DNA of 64,000 nt from Sporobacter sp963675425. GTDB taxonomy: Bacteria; Bacillota; Clostridia; Oscillospirales; Oscillospiraceae. Position 1 is the first letter of the stretch. Each line of letters starts with the position of its first letter. The notes under the pieces were generated by a model. That model searched no databases, had not been told where the DNA came from, and worked only from the letters and a program-made list of their open reading frames with translations. This document shows, one piece after another, positions 56,823 to 64,000 of this stretch. The translations under genes and the position numbers were made by a program. The stretch is from contig OY776214.1 of NCBI GenBank assembly GCA_963675425.1, positions 1,984,001 through 2,048,000 of the forward strand, read 5' to 3'.

Positions 56823-59198
56823 TTAGCACCTCTCATTTTGCTCTGTGTATTTAAAATCCTCAGGGCGGGTAGTAAGCAAATTGTAGATTTCTCCCTGCGG
56901 GAAACGGTCAACGAACGGAATAATGACGTTCCCGTAAAACAGCAGCCCTTCGCCGGAATTGCTTTGGGTCACATAGGAAAGCTGATGGGTGGAGATACCG
57001 AGCTTTTGAGCTAAAATCTGCCTGTCGCCGGGGGCCTGCGAAAGCAGCACCATGAAATCGCTGTTTTCAAGAATGTTTTCGATCTCAGGGCTTCCAAGCA
57101 GAAACTTCACGTTTTGCGTCAGGCCGCTTGGAATACAGTACATTTTTCTGAGCATTTTCCAGATGGTCACGAAATAGCTTGCGGTCAGCGCGTCATTCAG
57201 CAGGGCGTGAAACTCGTCAAAGTAGCACCACGTCGCAATGCCGAGACTGAAATTGCCGCTGACCGCAGAGGAAACAAGCTCGTTTGTGATGTGCATGGCA
57301 ATTTTGCGCAAGCCCTCGCCCATGCCTTTGAGCACGAAACACACCACGCGGCTGTTCAGGTTGACATTGGTTTGATGGTTAAAGAGGTTGAGGGAGCCGG
57401 TGCAGTAAAGCTCCAGCGCCGTCGCAATCCGCTTCGCCTCCGGCTCAGGCTGTGCGCAAAGAATCTCGTACAGGTCTTGGAGCGTAGGTATCTTCTCCGT
57501 GTTCAGGCCGAGGGCGATATCCCGGTACACCAGCCGTACACAGCGGTCTACAACCGTCCGCTCGATAGGCTGCAAGCCGTCCTTGCCGCCGACGATCAGC
57601 TCACACAGCGACAACAAAAAATCCGCTTTCAGGGAAAGCGGGCTTTCGTCCCCGGACATGCTCATTTGAATGTCCATCGGGTTAATATGGTTCGGGCTGT
57701 CCGGGGCAATCTCAATGACCTGTCCGCCGAGTCGCCGTACAAGGGGCGCGTATTCTCCCATCGGATCAACGACAATAATTCTGTCCTTTGTTGTCAGGAA
57801 CACGTTTACAAGCTCCCGCTTGGCGGCGAAGCTCTTGCCACTGCCCGGTACGCCGAGATATAGGCCATTCGGGTTTTTGAGCTTTTTCCGGTCGGCCATA
57901 ATGACGTTATGGGACAGGGCGTTTTGCCCGTAATACAGAGATTCCCCGGCCATGCGAAGCTCCCGCGTCAGGAAGGGAACAAAAATCGCGGTGCTGCTGG
58001 TGGTCATGCCGCGTTGGATCTCAACGGCGTTATGACCGAGAATGAGGCTGGACATATATCCCTGTTCCTGTTGGAAGTCCAGCCGCTTCAAAGCGCAGTT
58101 GTATTTCTGGACGATACCTGCCACGGTGAAAATGTCGTTTTCCAACTGCTGCCGGGCGGGAGCCGTGTTCAGGATCAGGAAGGTAAGCAAAAACATGCGC
58201 TCGTTGCGGGATTGTAAATCTGCCAGAAGCGCCGCCGCGTCCTTGCTGAAGGTGACTAAATCCGGCGGCAGAATGTCCATATCATAGCCGGAGCGCACGG
58301 CGCGTTTCTGTTCGTCCACCTTCATTTTATCTATGTCGCTGATTTTGCCCTTAATGGTTTTAATGGCTTTGGATTGGTCTACCGGCTGGATATGGAGCGT
58401 GACGGTCATTTCAGCGTCCATTTCCAGAAGCTCCGCAAGGAGCTTGTCGGAAAGCTCCGACGCCATGATCTGCATATACGAAGCCGCGCCCCACGTGGTT
58501 TCCACACGAAAGGCGCGGCCCTGCCGGAAGTCAAAGGAAGTGGGGGCTATGAAGTCCTTCGTTCCCATGCCTGTTTTCGGAATATCGCTCCATGAGAATA
58601 CAAACGGCTCCCAGCTCCCGGGATGTAGCTGCCCGTGCAATACCTCCATGCGCTCCCTCCCGGCGAGGGGCCGGGACTGGACGCCGAGCTTTTTGAAATT
58701 GCCCGTAATGTCCGCTTCAACCCGTTCTAGCCGGGGCCGGGCCGCGCCGATTCCGTCCGCGCTGATGCCGAAGGTGATATATTTGGAGCGCACAATGCCG
58801 TTGTTGCTCTTGGCAATCTGATTTTCCAACATGTCCGTATACTCGCCCCGGATGCTGTCATAATCGTCGGACTGCGGCGGGATGTTCACGCTGTAGCGGT
58901 TTTCGGGCCGGGAACGGTGATTGATGAAAGAAAGCTGGAACGGCAGGGCGGCGTCAAAATAATTGAGGAACGCGCAGTAGCCGTCAAAGATTGCGGCTTG
59001 GTCGTCCGACGAAGCCACGGAGTAGTTGATGTCCTCATACTCGATGGTTTTCGTGTAGAAACGCTCCCGTACCTTGCAGATGCCGTCCGGGAGCATTTGC
59101 GCATAGGGAATCGTCTGCTGTGCTGACTGCGGCCCCCGCTTTTTCTTACCGCTTTTTGCGGGGACGGGCGGGTGTTTTGCCTTTTTTGCTTGCTTCAA
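56823..59198 (-). CDS. virB4: VirB4-like conjugation ATPase
   Basis: About 791 residues. Walker A is LGVPGSGKSFAAKRE and the Walker B region ATWCYFDEFHALL; VVDPMGEY and VDRCVRLVYRDI are typical of VirB4/TraC ATPases. It powers assembly or substrate transfer in the type IV secretion channel. The start is taken as TTG at 59198 because AAGGAGG lies ten bases upstream, inside the prgI gene, which it overlaps by 53 bases. A longer in-frame version has no site. Confidence 0.9.
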   Translation of the reverse strand: MKQAKKAKHPPVPAKSGKKKRGPQSAQQTIPYAQMLPDGICKVRERFYTKTIEYEDINYSVASSDDQAAIFDGYCAFLNYFDAALPFQLSFINHRSRPENRYSVNIPPQSDDYDSIRGEYTDMLENQIAKSNNGIVRSKYITFGISADGIGAARPRLERVEADITGNFKKLGVQSRPLAGRERMEVLHGQLHPGSWEPFVFSWSDIPKTGMGTKDFIAPTSFDFRQGRAFRVETTWGAASYMQIMASELSDKLLAELLEMDAEMTVTLHIQPVDQSKAIKTIKGKISDIDKMKVDEQKRAVRSGYDMDILPPDLVTFSKDAAALLADLQSRNERMFLLTFLILNTAPARQQLENDIFTVAGIVQKYNCALKRLDFQQEQGYMSSLILGHNAVEIQRGMTTSSTAIFVPFLTRELRMAGESLYYGQNALSHNVIMADRKKLKNPNGLYLGVPGSGKSFAAKRELVNVFLTTKDRIIVVDPMGEYAPLVRRLGGQVIEIAPDSPNHINPMDIQMSMSGDESPLSLKADFLLSLCELIVGGKDGLQPIERTVVDRCVRLVYRDIALGLNTEKIPTLQDLYEILCAQPEPEAKRIATALELYCTGSLNLFNHQTNVNLNSRVVCFVLKGMGEGLRKIAMHITNELVSSAVSGNFSLGIATWCYFDEFHALLNDALTASYFVTIWKMLRKMYCIPSGLTQNVKFLLGSPEIENILENSDFMVLLSQAPGDRQILAQKLGISTHQLSYVTQSNSGEGLLFYGNVIIPFVDRFPQGEIYNLLTTRPEDFKYTEQNERC

Positions 59199-59541
59199 GC
59201 TGTGAAACCTCCTTCCGGGGATGGGTGAAATACCTGTAAAAATTGTCCGTCTGATAGGGTCTTGTTCGGGGCCAGAGGAAGGTTGCGCGGACGATATGCC
59301 GCACCACCTTTTCAAAAGGAAGCCCGTCGCGCTCGTACATGGCAAGCAGGAAGCACGGGAGCATCAGCCCGATCATCAGGAACATGGCTCCCATGTTGCC
59401 GATAGCGGTACGGGCCACGAGGTAGGTTGGGATGCCGACTGCCGCAGCGATGCCGAAGCATATGAGCTGGCGTTTGGTCAAATTGAACGCCATTTTAGTT
59501 TTGATTTTCGATAAATCGTTGGGTACGTTCACATAGGCCAT
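59146..59541 (-). CDS. PrgI-family membrane protein
   Basis: The 131-residue protein (MAYVNVPNDLSKIKTKMAFNLTKRQLICFG...) has two membrane spans (LICFGIAAAVGIPTYLVA, GAMFLMIGLMLPCFLLAMYE) and a basic tail. The MAYVNVPNDLS start and placement just before virB4 identify PrgI, a VirB3-like channel component. The ATG at 59541 has AAAGGAG upstream. The open frame extends back through palindrome copy 9 (TSGQVGPKS), but no start there is supported. Confidence 0.87.
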   Translation of the reverse strand: MAYVNVPNDLSKIKTKMAFNLTKRQLICFGIAAAVGIPTYLVARTAIGNMGAMFLMIGLMLPCFLLAMYERDGLPFEKVVRHIVRATFLWPRTRPYQTDNFYRYFTHPRKEVSQLEASKKGKTPARPRKKR

Positions 59542-59573
59542 ATGATTAAAAATCTCCTTTCCGGTAAAACGCG

Positions 59574-59598
59574 ACTTCGGGCCGACTTGGCCCGAAGT
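59574..59598. repeat. ICE palindrome, copy 9
   Basis: Centre GACTT. Lies between the prgI ribosome site and the DUF5131 promoter. Confidence 0.95.
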
Positions 59599-59602
59599 GG
59601 GT

Positions 59603-59635
59603 TTGTGTACCATTGTTTTTTGGGTGTGGTATAAT
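59603..59635 (+). promoter_or_regulatory. Extended -10 promoter of the DUF5131 gene
   Basis: TGG-TATAAT (hexamer 59630-59635) is clear; no -35 at normal spacing. Confidence 0.55.
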
Positions 59636-59684
59636 TGGGTTAAATGAATAGAACCAAATAGAAATTATATTTTGGAGAACAAAT

Positions 59685-60410
59685 ATGAACTGGGAACCGT
59701 GGACAGGTTGCTATCCGGCAAGTGATGGCTGCACTTACTGCTATTTCTATGGGCCATACGCGAAAAGTCATGGACAGAACACTATCACCAAAACGGACAA
59801 GTTTGATTGGCCCATACGCAAGAATAAAAAAGGCGAATACAGTATCAAAGGTGACAAGATACTTGCCACCTGTTTTGCTACCGATTTTTTTCTGCCCGAG
59901 GCCGATGTATGGCGTAGCGAAGCATGGGCGATGATAAAAGAACGGCAAGATATTGATTTCCTTATTCTGACGAAGCGTATCGACCGTTTCTCTGTTGCTC
60001 TGCCCTCAGACTGGGGTGATGGATACGACAATGTAAACATCGGATGCACAGTTGAAAATCAGGTTTTGGCTGACGAGCGCCTACCACTATTTTTGTCTTA
60101 TCCTATTAAGCGACGTTTTATAGCCGCCTCGCCGTTGCTCGGTGAGCTTGATTTGTCCGCTTATTTGAATGGTGGCATCAACCATGTTTCAGTGTCCGGA
60201 GAGAGCGGACGAGAAGCCCGCTTGTGCGATTATGATTGGGTTCTCAACATACGTCAACAATGCATAGATGCTGGAATTACCTTTTGGTTCAAGGCATCTG
60301 GTTCGCTATTTAGGCGTGATGGCGTAGTGCAAAAAGTAAATCCCTATCAACAGGGTAACCTTGCCAAAGAACTTGACATTAGCATCTTGAATGGCAAAAA
60401 GTTGTTTTAA
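59685..60410 (+). CDS. DUF5131 (phage Gp37/Gp68-like) three-Cys protein
   Basis: The 241-residue protein opens with NWEPWTGCYPASDGCTYCYFYG, with C9, C16 and C19, the defining three-cysteine start of the Gp37/Gp68 family. TATDFFLPEADVWRSEAW-type, FLILTKRIDRF, NVNIGCTVENQ and FIAASPLLGELDL motifs follow. These are radical-SAM-like proteins of phages and mobile elements with unknown reaction. The gene is a single plus-strand cargo flanked by palindrome copies 9 and 10. It belongs to the class of three-Cys proteins that elsewhere pairs with TcmP. Confidence 0.85.
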   Translation: MNWEPWTGCYPASDGCTYCYFYGPYAKSHGQNTITKTDKFDWPIRKNKKGEYSIKGDKILATCFATDFFLPEADVWRSEAWAMIKERQDIDFLILTKRIDRFSVALPSDWGDGYDNVNIGCTVENQVLADERLPLFLSYPIKRRFIAASPLLGELDLSAYLNGGINHVSVSGESGREARLCDYDWVLNIRQQCIDAGITFWFKASGSLFRRDGVVQKVNPYQQGNLAKELDISILNGKKLF

Positions 60411-60426
60411 GCAGTAGCCTCGCTGA

Positions 60427-60451
60427 ACTTCGGGTCAACTTGGCCCGAAGT
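60427..60451. repeat. ICE palindrome, copy 10
   Basis: One mismatch (GGGTC) in the left arm. The symmetry extends outward by six bases (CGCTGA/TCAGCG), 60421-60457. Confidence 0.94.
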
Positions 60452-60847
60452 TCAGCGTTCGGCGCTGTGTACCGGGGTGGTTTGCCGGATGGGGGCCTTC
60501 TCTAGCCCAGCCTGCCGCGCCCTCCAATATTCCGGGTTGTACTCCCGTATGGACTTGTTGATGTTTTCCTCAAATGCGGCCTTATCCTTAATGCGTTCAG
60601 GGACGCGCCACAGTTTTTTGTCCAAAAGCTCACGCAGCACAACGCTTTCCTGCGAATCTTCCTCAAAGCAGAGATAATTGCCCTGCCGAAAGCCGCACTT
60701 CCGGGCGGCAGGAGAGAGCATGGCAGAAATCTCTTTGGAAACCAGCGTCCCGCCGTGACTGGCGGTGCTGACGAGAAACACGCCGGGGCAAAGCGTATCG
60801 CAGGTCTGAACCTTTCCCCACGGCGAGTTTTCAGGGTTATTGAACAT
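60452..60847 (-). CDS. DUF7007-like ICE protein (131 aa)
   Basis: The 131-residue protein starts at the ATG at 60847 with AAAGGAGG upstream (MFNNPENSPWGKVQTCDTLCPGVFLVSTASHGGTLVS). The WGKVQ...PGVFLVSTASHGG pattern resembles the DUF7007 domain of clostridial element proteins. Its function is unknown. Its TGA abuts palindrome copy 10. Confidence 0.65.
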   Translation of the reverse strand: MFNNPENSPWGKVQTCDTLCPGVFLVSTASHGGTLVSKEISAMLSPAARKCGFRQGNYLCFEEDSQESVVLRELLDKKLWRVPERIKDKAAFEENINKSIREYNPEYWRARQAGLEKAPIRQTTPVHSAER

Positions 60848-60872
60848 TCGCGTCCTCCTTTGGTAAATGTGC

Positions 60873-60897
60873 ACTTCGGGCCAAGTTGGCCCGAAGT
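60873..60897. repeat. ICE palindrome, copy 11
   Basis: Perfect arms, centre base opposite (AAGTT). Its first A (minus strand) completes the TAA stop of the SpoVG-like gene. Confidence 0.95.
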
Positions 60898-61367
60898 TAC
60901 CGTTCCGCGTCTTTTACTTTGCCGCTTTTTTCGGGGGTAGACCGGGAGGCATTATGCTTTGTAGCCTGTTTCTCACCGTCGGCAAGCTGTTTCTGGATAG
61001 ACGGCTTTTCCGCAGCAGGAACGGCGGCGGCGCGGGCCTGCAACTTTTCAACCTCCGTATGATAGGCCGAAATTACGGCTTCGGTCAGTTCTGCGCGAAA
61101 CTCTTTTGTAATGGGCCTTGCCGTATCCCGGTAGCCGGTTTTGCTGCTTCTGTCCGGCTTACTCGGCATACCCACAAAAATGCCCTTGTCGTTCTGTAAA
61201 ATCTTGAAATCGTCGATCACAAAGCTGTCGTTGATTTTCAGGCTGGCGAAACCCACTAGATTACCCTTCGGCTCGATCAGCCGGGCGGTCACGTCCAGCT
61301 TCATCGGCAAAACGGGCGCGGCCTCTTGCTCCGGGGCCTGCCCGGCAGTCGCTTGTTCGTTACTCAT
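60897..61367 (-). CDS. SpoVG-domain protein
   Basis: The 156-residue protein has a SpoVG fold (VTARLIEPKGNLVGFASLKINDSFVIDDFKILQNDKGIFVGMPSKPDRSS, about residues 22-72) and an Ala/Glu/Lys-rich C-terminal tail. SpoVG proteins bind nucleic acid and often act as regulators; in conjugative elements the role is unknown. The ATG at 61367 lies after AAAAGGAG. The stop codon overlaps palindrome copy 11. Confidence 0.83.
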   Translation of the reverse strand: MSNEQATAGQAPEQEAAPVLPMKLDVTARLIEPKGNLVGFASLKINDSFVIDDFKILQNDKGIFVGMPSKPDRSSKTGYRDTARPITKEFRAELTEAVISAYHTEVEKLQARAAAVPAAEKPSIQKQLADGEKQATKHNASRSTPEKSGKVKDAER

Positions 61368-61389
61368 ATTGAAAAATTCTCCTTTTGTC

Positions 61390-61414
61390 ACTTCGGGCCA
61401 ACTTGGCCCGAAGT
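61390..61414. repeat. ICE palindrome, copy 12
   Basis: Perfect copy, three bases beyond the TAA of the VirB6-like gene. Confidence 0.95.
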
Positions 61415-61417
61415 TCT

Positions 61418-62290
61418 TTAATGTGCTCCAAAGATGCTTTTGGATAAGCTGCCGGTTTTGAACAGGGTGAAGCACAAAAGCACCGTGTAGCCGATGACCG
61501 TCCAGATCGCGCTGCCAATGTCCGAAGCTCCGGCTGTGGAAACGCTTTGCACCAAGACCGCGTATATCGCCACGCAGACCATAATTAAAAAACCCTGAAA
61601 GGCCACGGCCAGAAGGGAGCGAAAATAGTTATGGCCCATGCCGCCGATTTCCCGATTTACCACTGTGGCAAGCGGTATCGGCGCAAGACTGGACAGCATG
61701 TAGATTTCTATAAGCCTGCCGTACACAATTACGAAAATAACGATGTTCAACGCCGTCATTGTGAACTTCATCATGAAGGATTGCATCCAAAGGCCAAGCA
61801 GCGGGCCTGTGTCCATGTCCTGCAAAGTCGTTTCCAGATTTACGAGGATATCAGGCGTAACGGCAGTGCTGCCCTGTAGCAGCCCCGCCGAGCTTTGTAC
61901 CACGCTCTGCGCCACGTCGAACACCGCCATGACGATATTAAAGGTGTTGGAGAGTATCACAACGGCGGCAAAGGTTTTCAGAATCCACTTGAAGAACATC
62001 CATGTGTCTATATCATGCAGGTTATTTCGGTCGATCAGCATTTGAACCAGCTCGTAGCACATGACAAAGGTAAGCACCAGCCCGGCAATCGGCAAAACAA
62101 CCGTTTCGGAAAGCTGCCGTATCATGGAGAACACCCCGGCGTTCCATGACGCCGGGGATGCCCCCACTTGTGTTGCAATCTCTCCGATCTGGTTATTCAC
62201 GTTGTCGAAAAGGCCCTCAAAGTTCCCCATGATACCGTCAATCAATATGCCTTTCAGCCAATCGGTAATCCAGTCGGTGAGAAAATCCAT
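61418..62290 (-). CDS. VirB6/TrbL-like channel protein
   Basis: The 290-residue protein has about six membrane spans (VVLPIAGLVLTFVMCYELVQML, FKWILKTFAAVVILSNTFNIVMAVF, FTMTALNIVIFVIVYGRLIEIYML, YFRSLLAVAFQGFLIMVCVAIYAVL, IGSAIWTVIGYTVLLCFTLF) and the N-terminus LTDWITDWLKGILIDGIMG. This is the VirB6-like protein of Tn1549-type elements (CD0411-like). It forms the inner-membrane channel of the transfer apparatus. It is 10 bases after the Maff2 gene. Confidence 0.85.
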   Translation of the reverse strand: MDFLTDWITDWLKGILIDGIMGNFEGLFDNVNNQIGEIATQVGASPASWNAGVFSMIRQLSETVVLPIAGLVLTFVMCYELVQMLIDRNNLHDIDTWMFFKWILKTFAAVVILSNTFNIVMAVFDVAQSVVQSSAGLLQGSTAVTPDILVNLETTLQDMDTGPLLGLWMQSFMMKFTMTALNIVIFVIVYGRLIEIYMLSSLAPIPLATVVNREIGGMGHNYFRSLLAVAFQGFLIMVCVAIYAVLVQSVSTAGASDIGSAIWTVIGYTVLLCFTLFKTGSLSKSIFGAH

Positions 62291-62300
62291 ACCGTTTTAC

Positions 62301-62513
62301 CTAAAACAAACCGGACAGCAGCGGCACAAGGGTTGTTCCCAAGAGGATGATGCCGCCGCCAGCCATGAGTTGCTTGATCCCTTGACTTTTCGCGGCAGGG
62401 TTATCGCTGCCATACCCTTCCAGAAGGTTAATTACGCCCCATACCGCAAGGCCAGCGCCGAGTGCGATAACGAGCGTTTGAAGCGCGTCTACCGCGCTGT
62501 TGAAAAAAGCCAT
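62301..62513 (-). CDS. Maff2-family small membrane protein
   Basis: The 70-residue protein MAFFNSAVDALQTLVIALGAGLAVWGVINLLEGYGSDNPAAKSQGIKQLMAGGGIILLGTTLVPLLSGLF has two spans around a glycine- and basic-residue-containing loop. It resembles a VirB2-like pilin-type subunit in size and topology and is standard just before the VirB6-like gene. AAAGGAGG precedes the ATG. Confidence 0.85.
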   Translation of the reverse strand: MAFFNSAVDALQTLVIALGAGLAVWGVINLLEGYGSDNPAAKSQGIKQLMAGGGIILLGTTLVPLLSGLF

Positions 62514-62589
62514 GACGAACCTCCTTTGCGTTGGTTTTTTGCAACAAAAAAGACCGCTTCTGTGCGGTCAAGTGTTTTTGTAGACTGTA

Positions 62590-63567
62590 TCAGGAATTGC
62601 CCGTAAAATCGTCCTCGAACATCGAACCCCGAATTGTGACGGTGGCGCTTTTCGTTGAGGTCAGATAGACGTTGGAGCCGGTCAGCGCCGTAGTCTGCGG
62701 GTCGAGGGCCCTTACGGTGAAGGTGATCGTATAAGTGCCGTCCTTGGTTTCCACGGGGATATAGATTTTTCTGGCTCCCGTGACGCTGGAGCCGTTGACG
62801 GGGAACTGCCATGTACCGCCGACGTTTTCAAGCGAAACGGTTTTGGCCGAAGTGAAGTTATAGCTTGCCGTTACTGTTGTTCCGCTGACGTAGGAGGCCG
62901 TGACGGGCAGGCTTGCGGTTATCCCGTACCCGGATTTTGTCACGTCCGATTTGAGCGTCCTGGAACCGCCGTCACCAAGCGTGACACCGCCCACGTTGAG
63001 AGAGGCGGCAGAGGCGAAGGTTGCGCTGATGCTGTGGGAGGATGAAATGACGCTGAACGTATAAGTGGATGCCGTGCCGATTGACGAGCCATCCACTCTA
63101 ACGTCTGCAATTTTATACCCGGAGTTTGCCGTAATGGTGTAGGTTTTGCTGTTGCCCTCCGTTACCGAGATTGAACCGCTTGGGCTGATGCTGCCGCCTG
63201 TTCCCGCCGTAGCCGTTATGGTGTAGGTCGCAGGCGCAGGAGGATCATAATAATAGTCGCCCCCGCTGTAACCGCCGCTATCGTTGTCATCCCACGGATG
63301 ATATTCCGAACCATCGTCGCCGCCGGAATAATTCGCAGTAGAGCGTTCTGCCTCGGCTGCTGCGTGGGCGGCGTCCATACCTGACTGATCTCCGGCATTA
63401 TAAGCGTCCCACCAATCATTTGTAGCGTCTTGGATTCTGTCTTGCTGATCTCCTGTTAGATATTCATTGTCATATTGGGATACAACAGCAAGTGCTGGTG
63501 TACCAAGCGATACTACCAGCACCAGCGCAATTATTACCGACAGTAGTCGGGATTTATAATTCTTCAT
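62590..63567 (-). CDS. Secreted surface protein with InlB-type repeat
   Basis: The 325-residue protein has a signal peptide (MKNYKSRLLSVIIALVLVVSLGTPALA), an acidic Gly/Ser/Tyr/Asp-rich linker (residues about 75-115), a bacterial-repeat domain (ATYTITATAGTGGSISPSGSISVTEGNSKTYTITANSGYKIADVRVDG) and a C-terminal beta-sandwich. GGAGG precedes the ATG at 63567. It lacks an LPXTG anchor. It is the element's probable surface or mating-contact protein. Confidence 0.78.
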   Translation of the reverse strand: MKNYKSRLLSVIIALVLVVSLGTPALAVVSQYDNEYLTGDQQDRIQDATNDWWDAYNAGDQSGMDAAHAAAEAERSTANYSGGDDGSEYHPWDDNDSGGYSGGDYYYDPPAPATYTITATAGTGGSISPSGSISVTEGNSKTYTITANSGYKIADVRVDGSSIGTASTYTFSVISSSHSISATFASAASLNVGGVTLGDGGSRTLKSDVTKSGYGITASLPVTASYVSGTTVTASYNFTSAKTVSLENVGGTWQFPVNGSSVTGARKIYIPVETKDGTYTITFTVRALDPQTTALTGSNVYLTSTKSATVTIRGSMFEDDFTGNS

Positions 63568-63578
63568 ATTTTCCTCCT

Positions 63579-64000
63579 TTAGTTCAAAGCGGTCATACTG
63601 CTCCAATGGACATTTGCGGTGAATGTATTTACTCTGATTTCAACATCAACATCGCGGATTTCACCAGCCCTCGGGTCGGATATAAAGTCATAATTTTGCT
63701 GAATCCAAGTGATATCTGCATTTTCAGGAATGGTCACAGTCAAGACCCCGCGTACATAGGCTCCGGCGCTGGTACTGTGGCGGGACCAGTAAACGCAGGA
63801 GAGATCAGTTCTCAGCGAAAGCTTCCCTTTGCCATCGGCATTCAATTCATCCTCTACACCACGCGCTTCTGCAAGCACGAGATTTGCAAAGTCGATGTCA
63901 GGTTGTGTTCCATAAGTATACGTTTGGCCGGAAACTACTCCGACATAGTCGGTCGGTGTCCGCAAGGGCTGTTTCACAACCTCAATGCCGTTTGGATTGC
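63579..64000 (-). CDS. ICE surface-associated protein, C-terminal part (5' end outside window)
   Basis: The frame is open to the window edge, so the N-terminus is missing. The visible 140 residues (NPNGIEVVKQPLRTPTDYVGVVSG...VHWSSMTALN) are beta-rich with the phrase VLTVTIPENADITWIQQNYDFISDPRAGEIRDVDVEIRV. I do not recognise the family. It ends 11 bases before the signal-peptide protein and is probably in the same operon. Confidence 0.6.
   Translation of the reverse strand, partial: NPNGIEVVKQPLRTPTDYVGVVSGQTYTYGTQPDIDFANLVLAEARGVEDELNADGKGKLSLRTDLSCVYWSRHSTSAGAYVRGVLTVTIPENADITWIQQNYDFISDPRAGEIRDVDVEIRVNTFTANVHWSSMTALN

Larger units (their letters stand above)
37007..64000. mobile_element. 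Tn1549-like integrative and conjugative element (right end outside window)
   Basis: A large serine recombinase at the left edge, relaxase and MobC, VirB4, VirB6-like, PrgI, Maff2, C40 peptidase, DUF4315, DUF4366, Cys-rich VLP and CD1845-like proteins form a conjugation backbone of the Tn1549/C. difficile CTn type on the minus strand. A 25-bp palindrome recurs at its gene junctions. Plus-strand and AT-rich cargo units interrupt the backbone. No right end, VirD4 or replication gene is seen before 64000, so the element extends further. Confidence 0.85.

Noticed and set aside
61390..61414. The 25-bp palindromes as ordinary intrinsic terminators
   Set aside because: They lack T runs, occur inside coding sequence and within operons, and are far more conserved in sequence than terminators need be.

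Overview
The window looks like the chromosome of an anaerobic, probably gut-type, clostridial Firmicute. The signs are strong AGGAGG-type ribosome sites, corrinoid and molybdenum-hydroxylase metabolism, L-serine dehydratase of the two-subunit clostridial type, collagen-like surface proteins, a cyclic-di-GMP-I riboswitch and a Tn1549-like conjugative element. No rRNA or tRNA gene and no CRISPR array was found.

1-16.3 kb, purine and C1 metabolism. After the tail of a CobW-type GTPase, a minus-strand unit carries a three-subunit xanthine-dehydrogenase-type enzyme and a YheO/DauR-like regulator. Divergent from it is a plus-strand operon: SsnA-like aminohydrolase, D-hydantoinase/dihydropyrimidinase, a fused FeS-molybdopterin xanthine dehydrogenase of the selenium-dependent type, guanine deaminase and a DUF1638 protein. 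Next comes a separate corrinoid methyltransferase operon: corrinoid protein, a homologue of monomethylamine methyltransferase MtmB that lacks pyrrolysine, and a MtbA/UroD-type methyltransferase fused to a thioredoxin-like domain. Both plus-strand operons have a terminator hairpin in the 5' leader.

16.3-25.3 kb, amino-acid genes and decayed DNA. Two PLP enzymes lie on the minus strand; one is preceded by an elaborate structured leader. L-serine dehydratase beta and alpha subunits follow, then a MarR regulator with two operators, an MFS remnant, a VOC protein, and an AT-rich stretch with small lipoproteins and gene fragments.

25.4-37 kb, surface glycoprotein locus. Two glycosyltransferase-like genes share a C-terminal TPR-like module. 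A six-gene minus-strand cluster fits GDP-sugar-based legionaminic acid synthesis (LegB, LegC, PtmE, LegH, LegI, LegF; no LegG seen). Two collagen-like Gly-Ala-Thr/Gly-Ala-Val repeat proteins are the natural glycosylation targets.

37 kb to the end, an integrative and conjugative element. A large serine recombinase sits immediately inside the junction, and the junction cuts the second collagen-like gene. The minus-strand backbone has a sigma-like protein, relaxase, CD1845-like protein, MobC, Cys-rich VLP protein, DUF4366, DUF4315, CD1108-like C40 peptidase, VirB4, PrgI, DUF7007-like, SpoVG, VirB6-like, Maff2 and secreted proteins. A 25-bp palindrome occurs 12 times through this element, mostly at gene junctions and in a few places read in frame as TSGQ(V/L)GPK. 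Four cargo units interrupt the backbone: (i) a cyclic-di-GMP riboswitch, TcdR/UviA-like sigma factor, TcdE-like holin and CHAP hydrolase, with two identical TTTACA-16-CTCTTT promoters; (ii) an ECF sigma/anti-sigma/secreted-protein operon; (iii) a TcmP, radical-SAM-like and Shedu-like nuclease cassette; (iv) a DUF5131 gene. A HEPN-like gene is a further insert. The best candidates for undescribed biology are the riboswitch-sigma-holin-hydrolase circuit, the pyrrolysine-free MtmB operon, the TcmP-rSAM-Shedu cassette and the dispersed palindrome.
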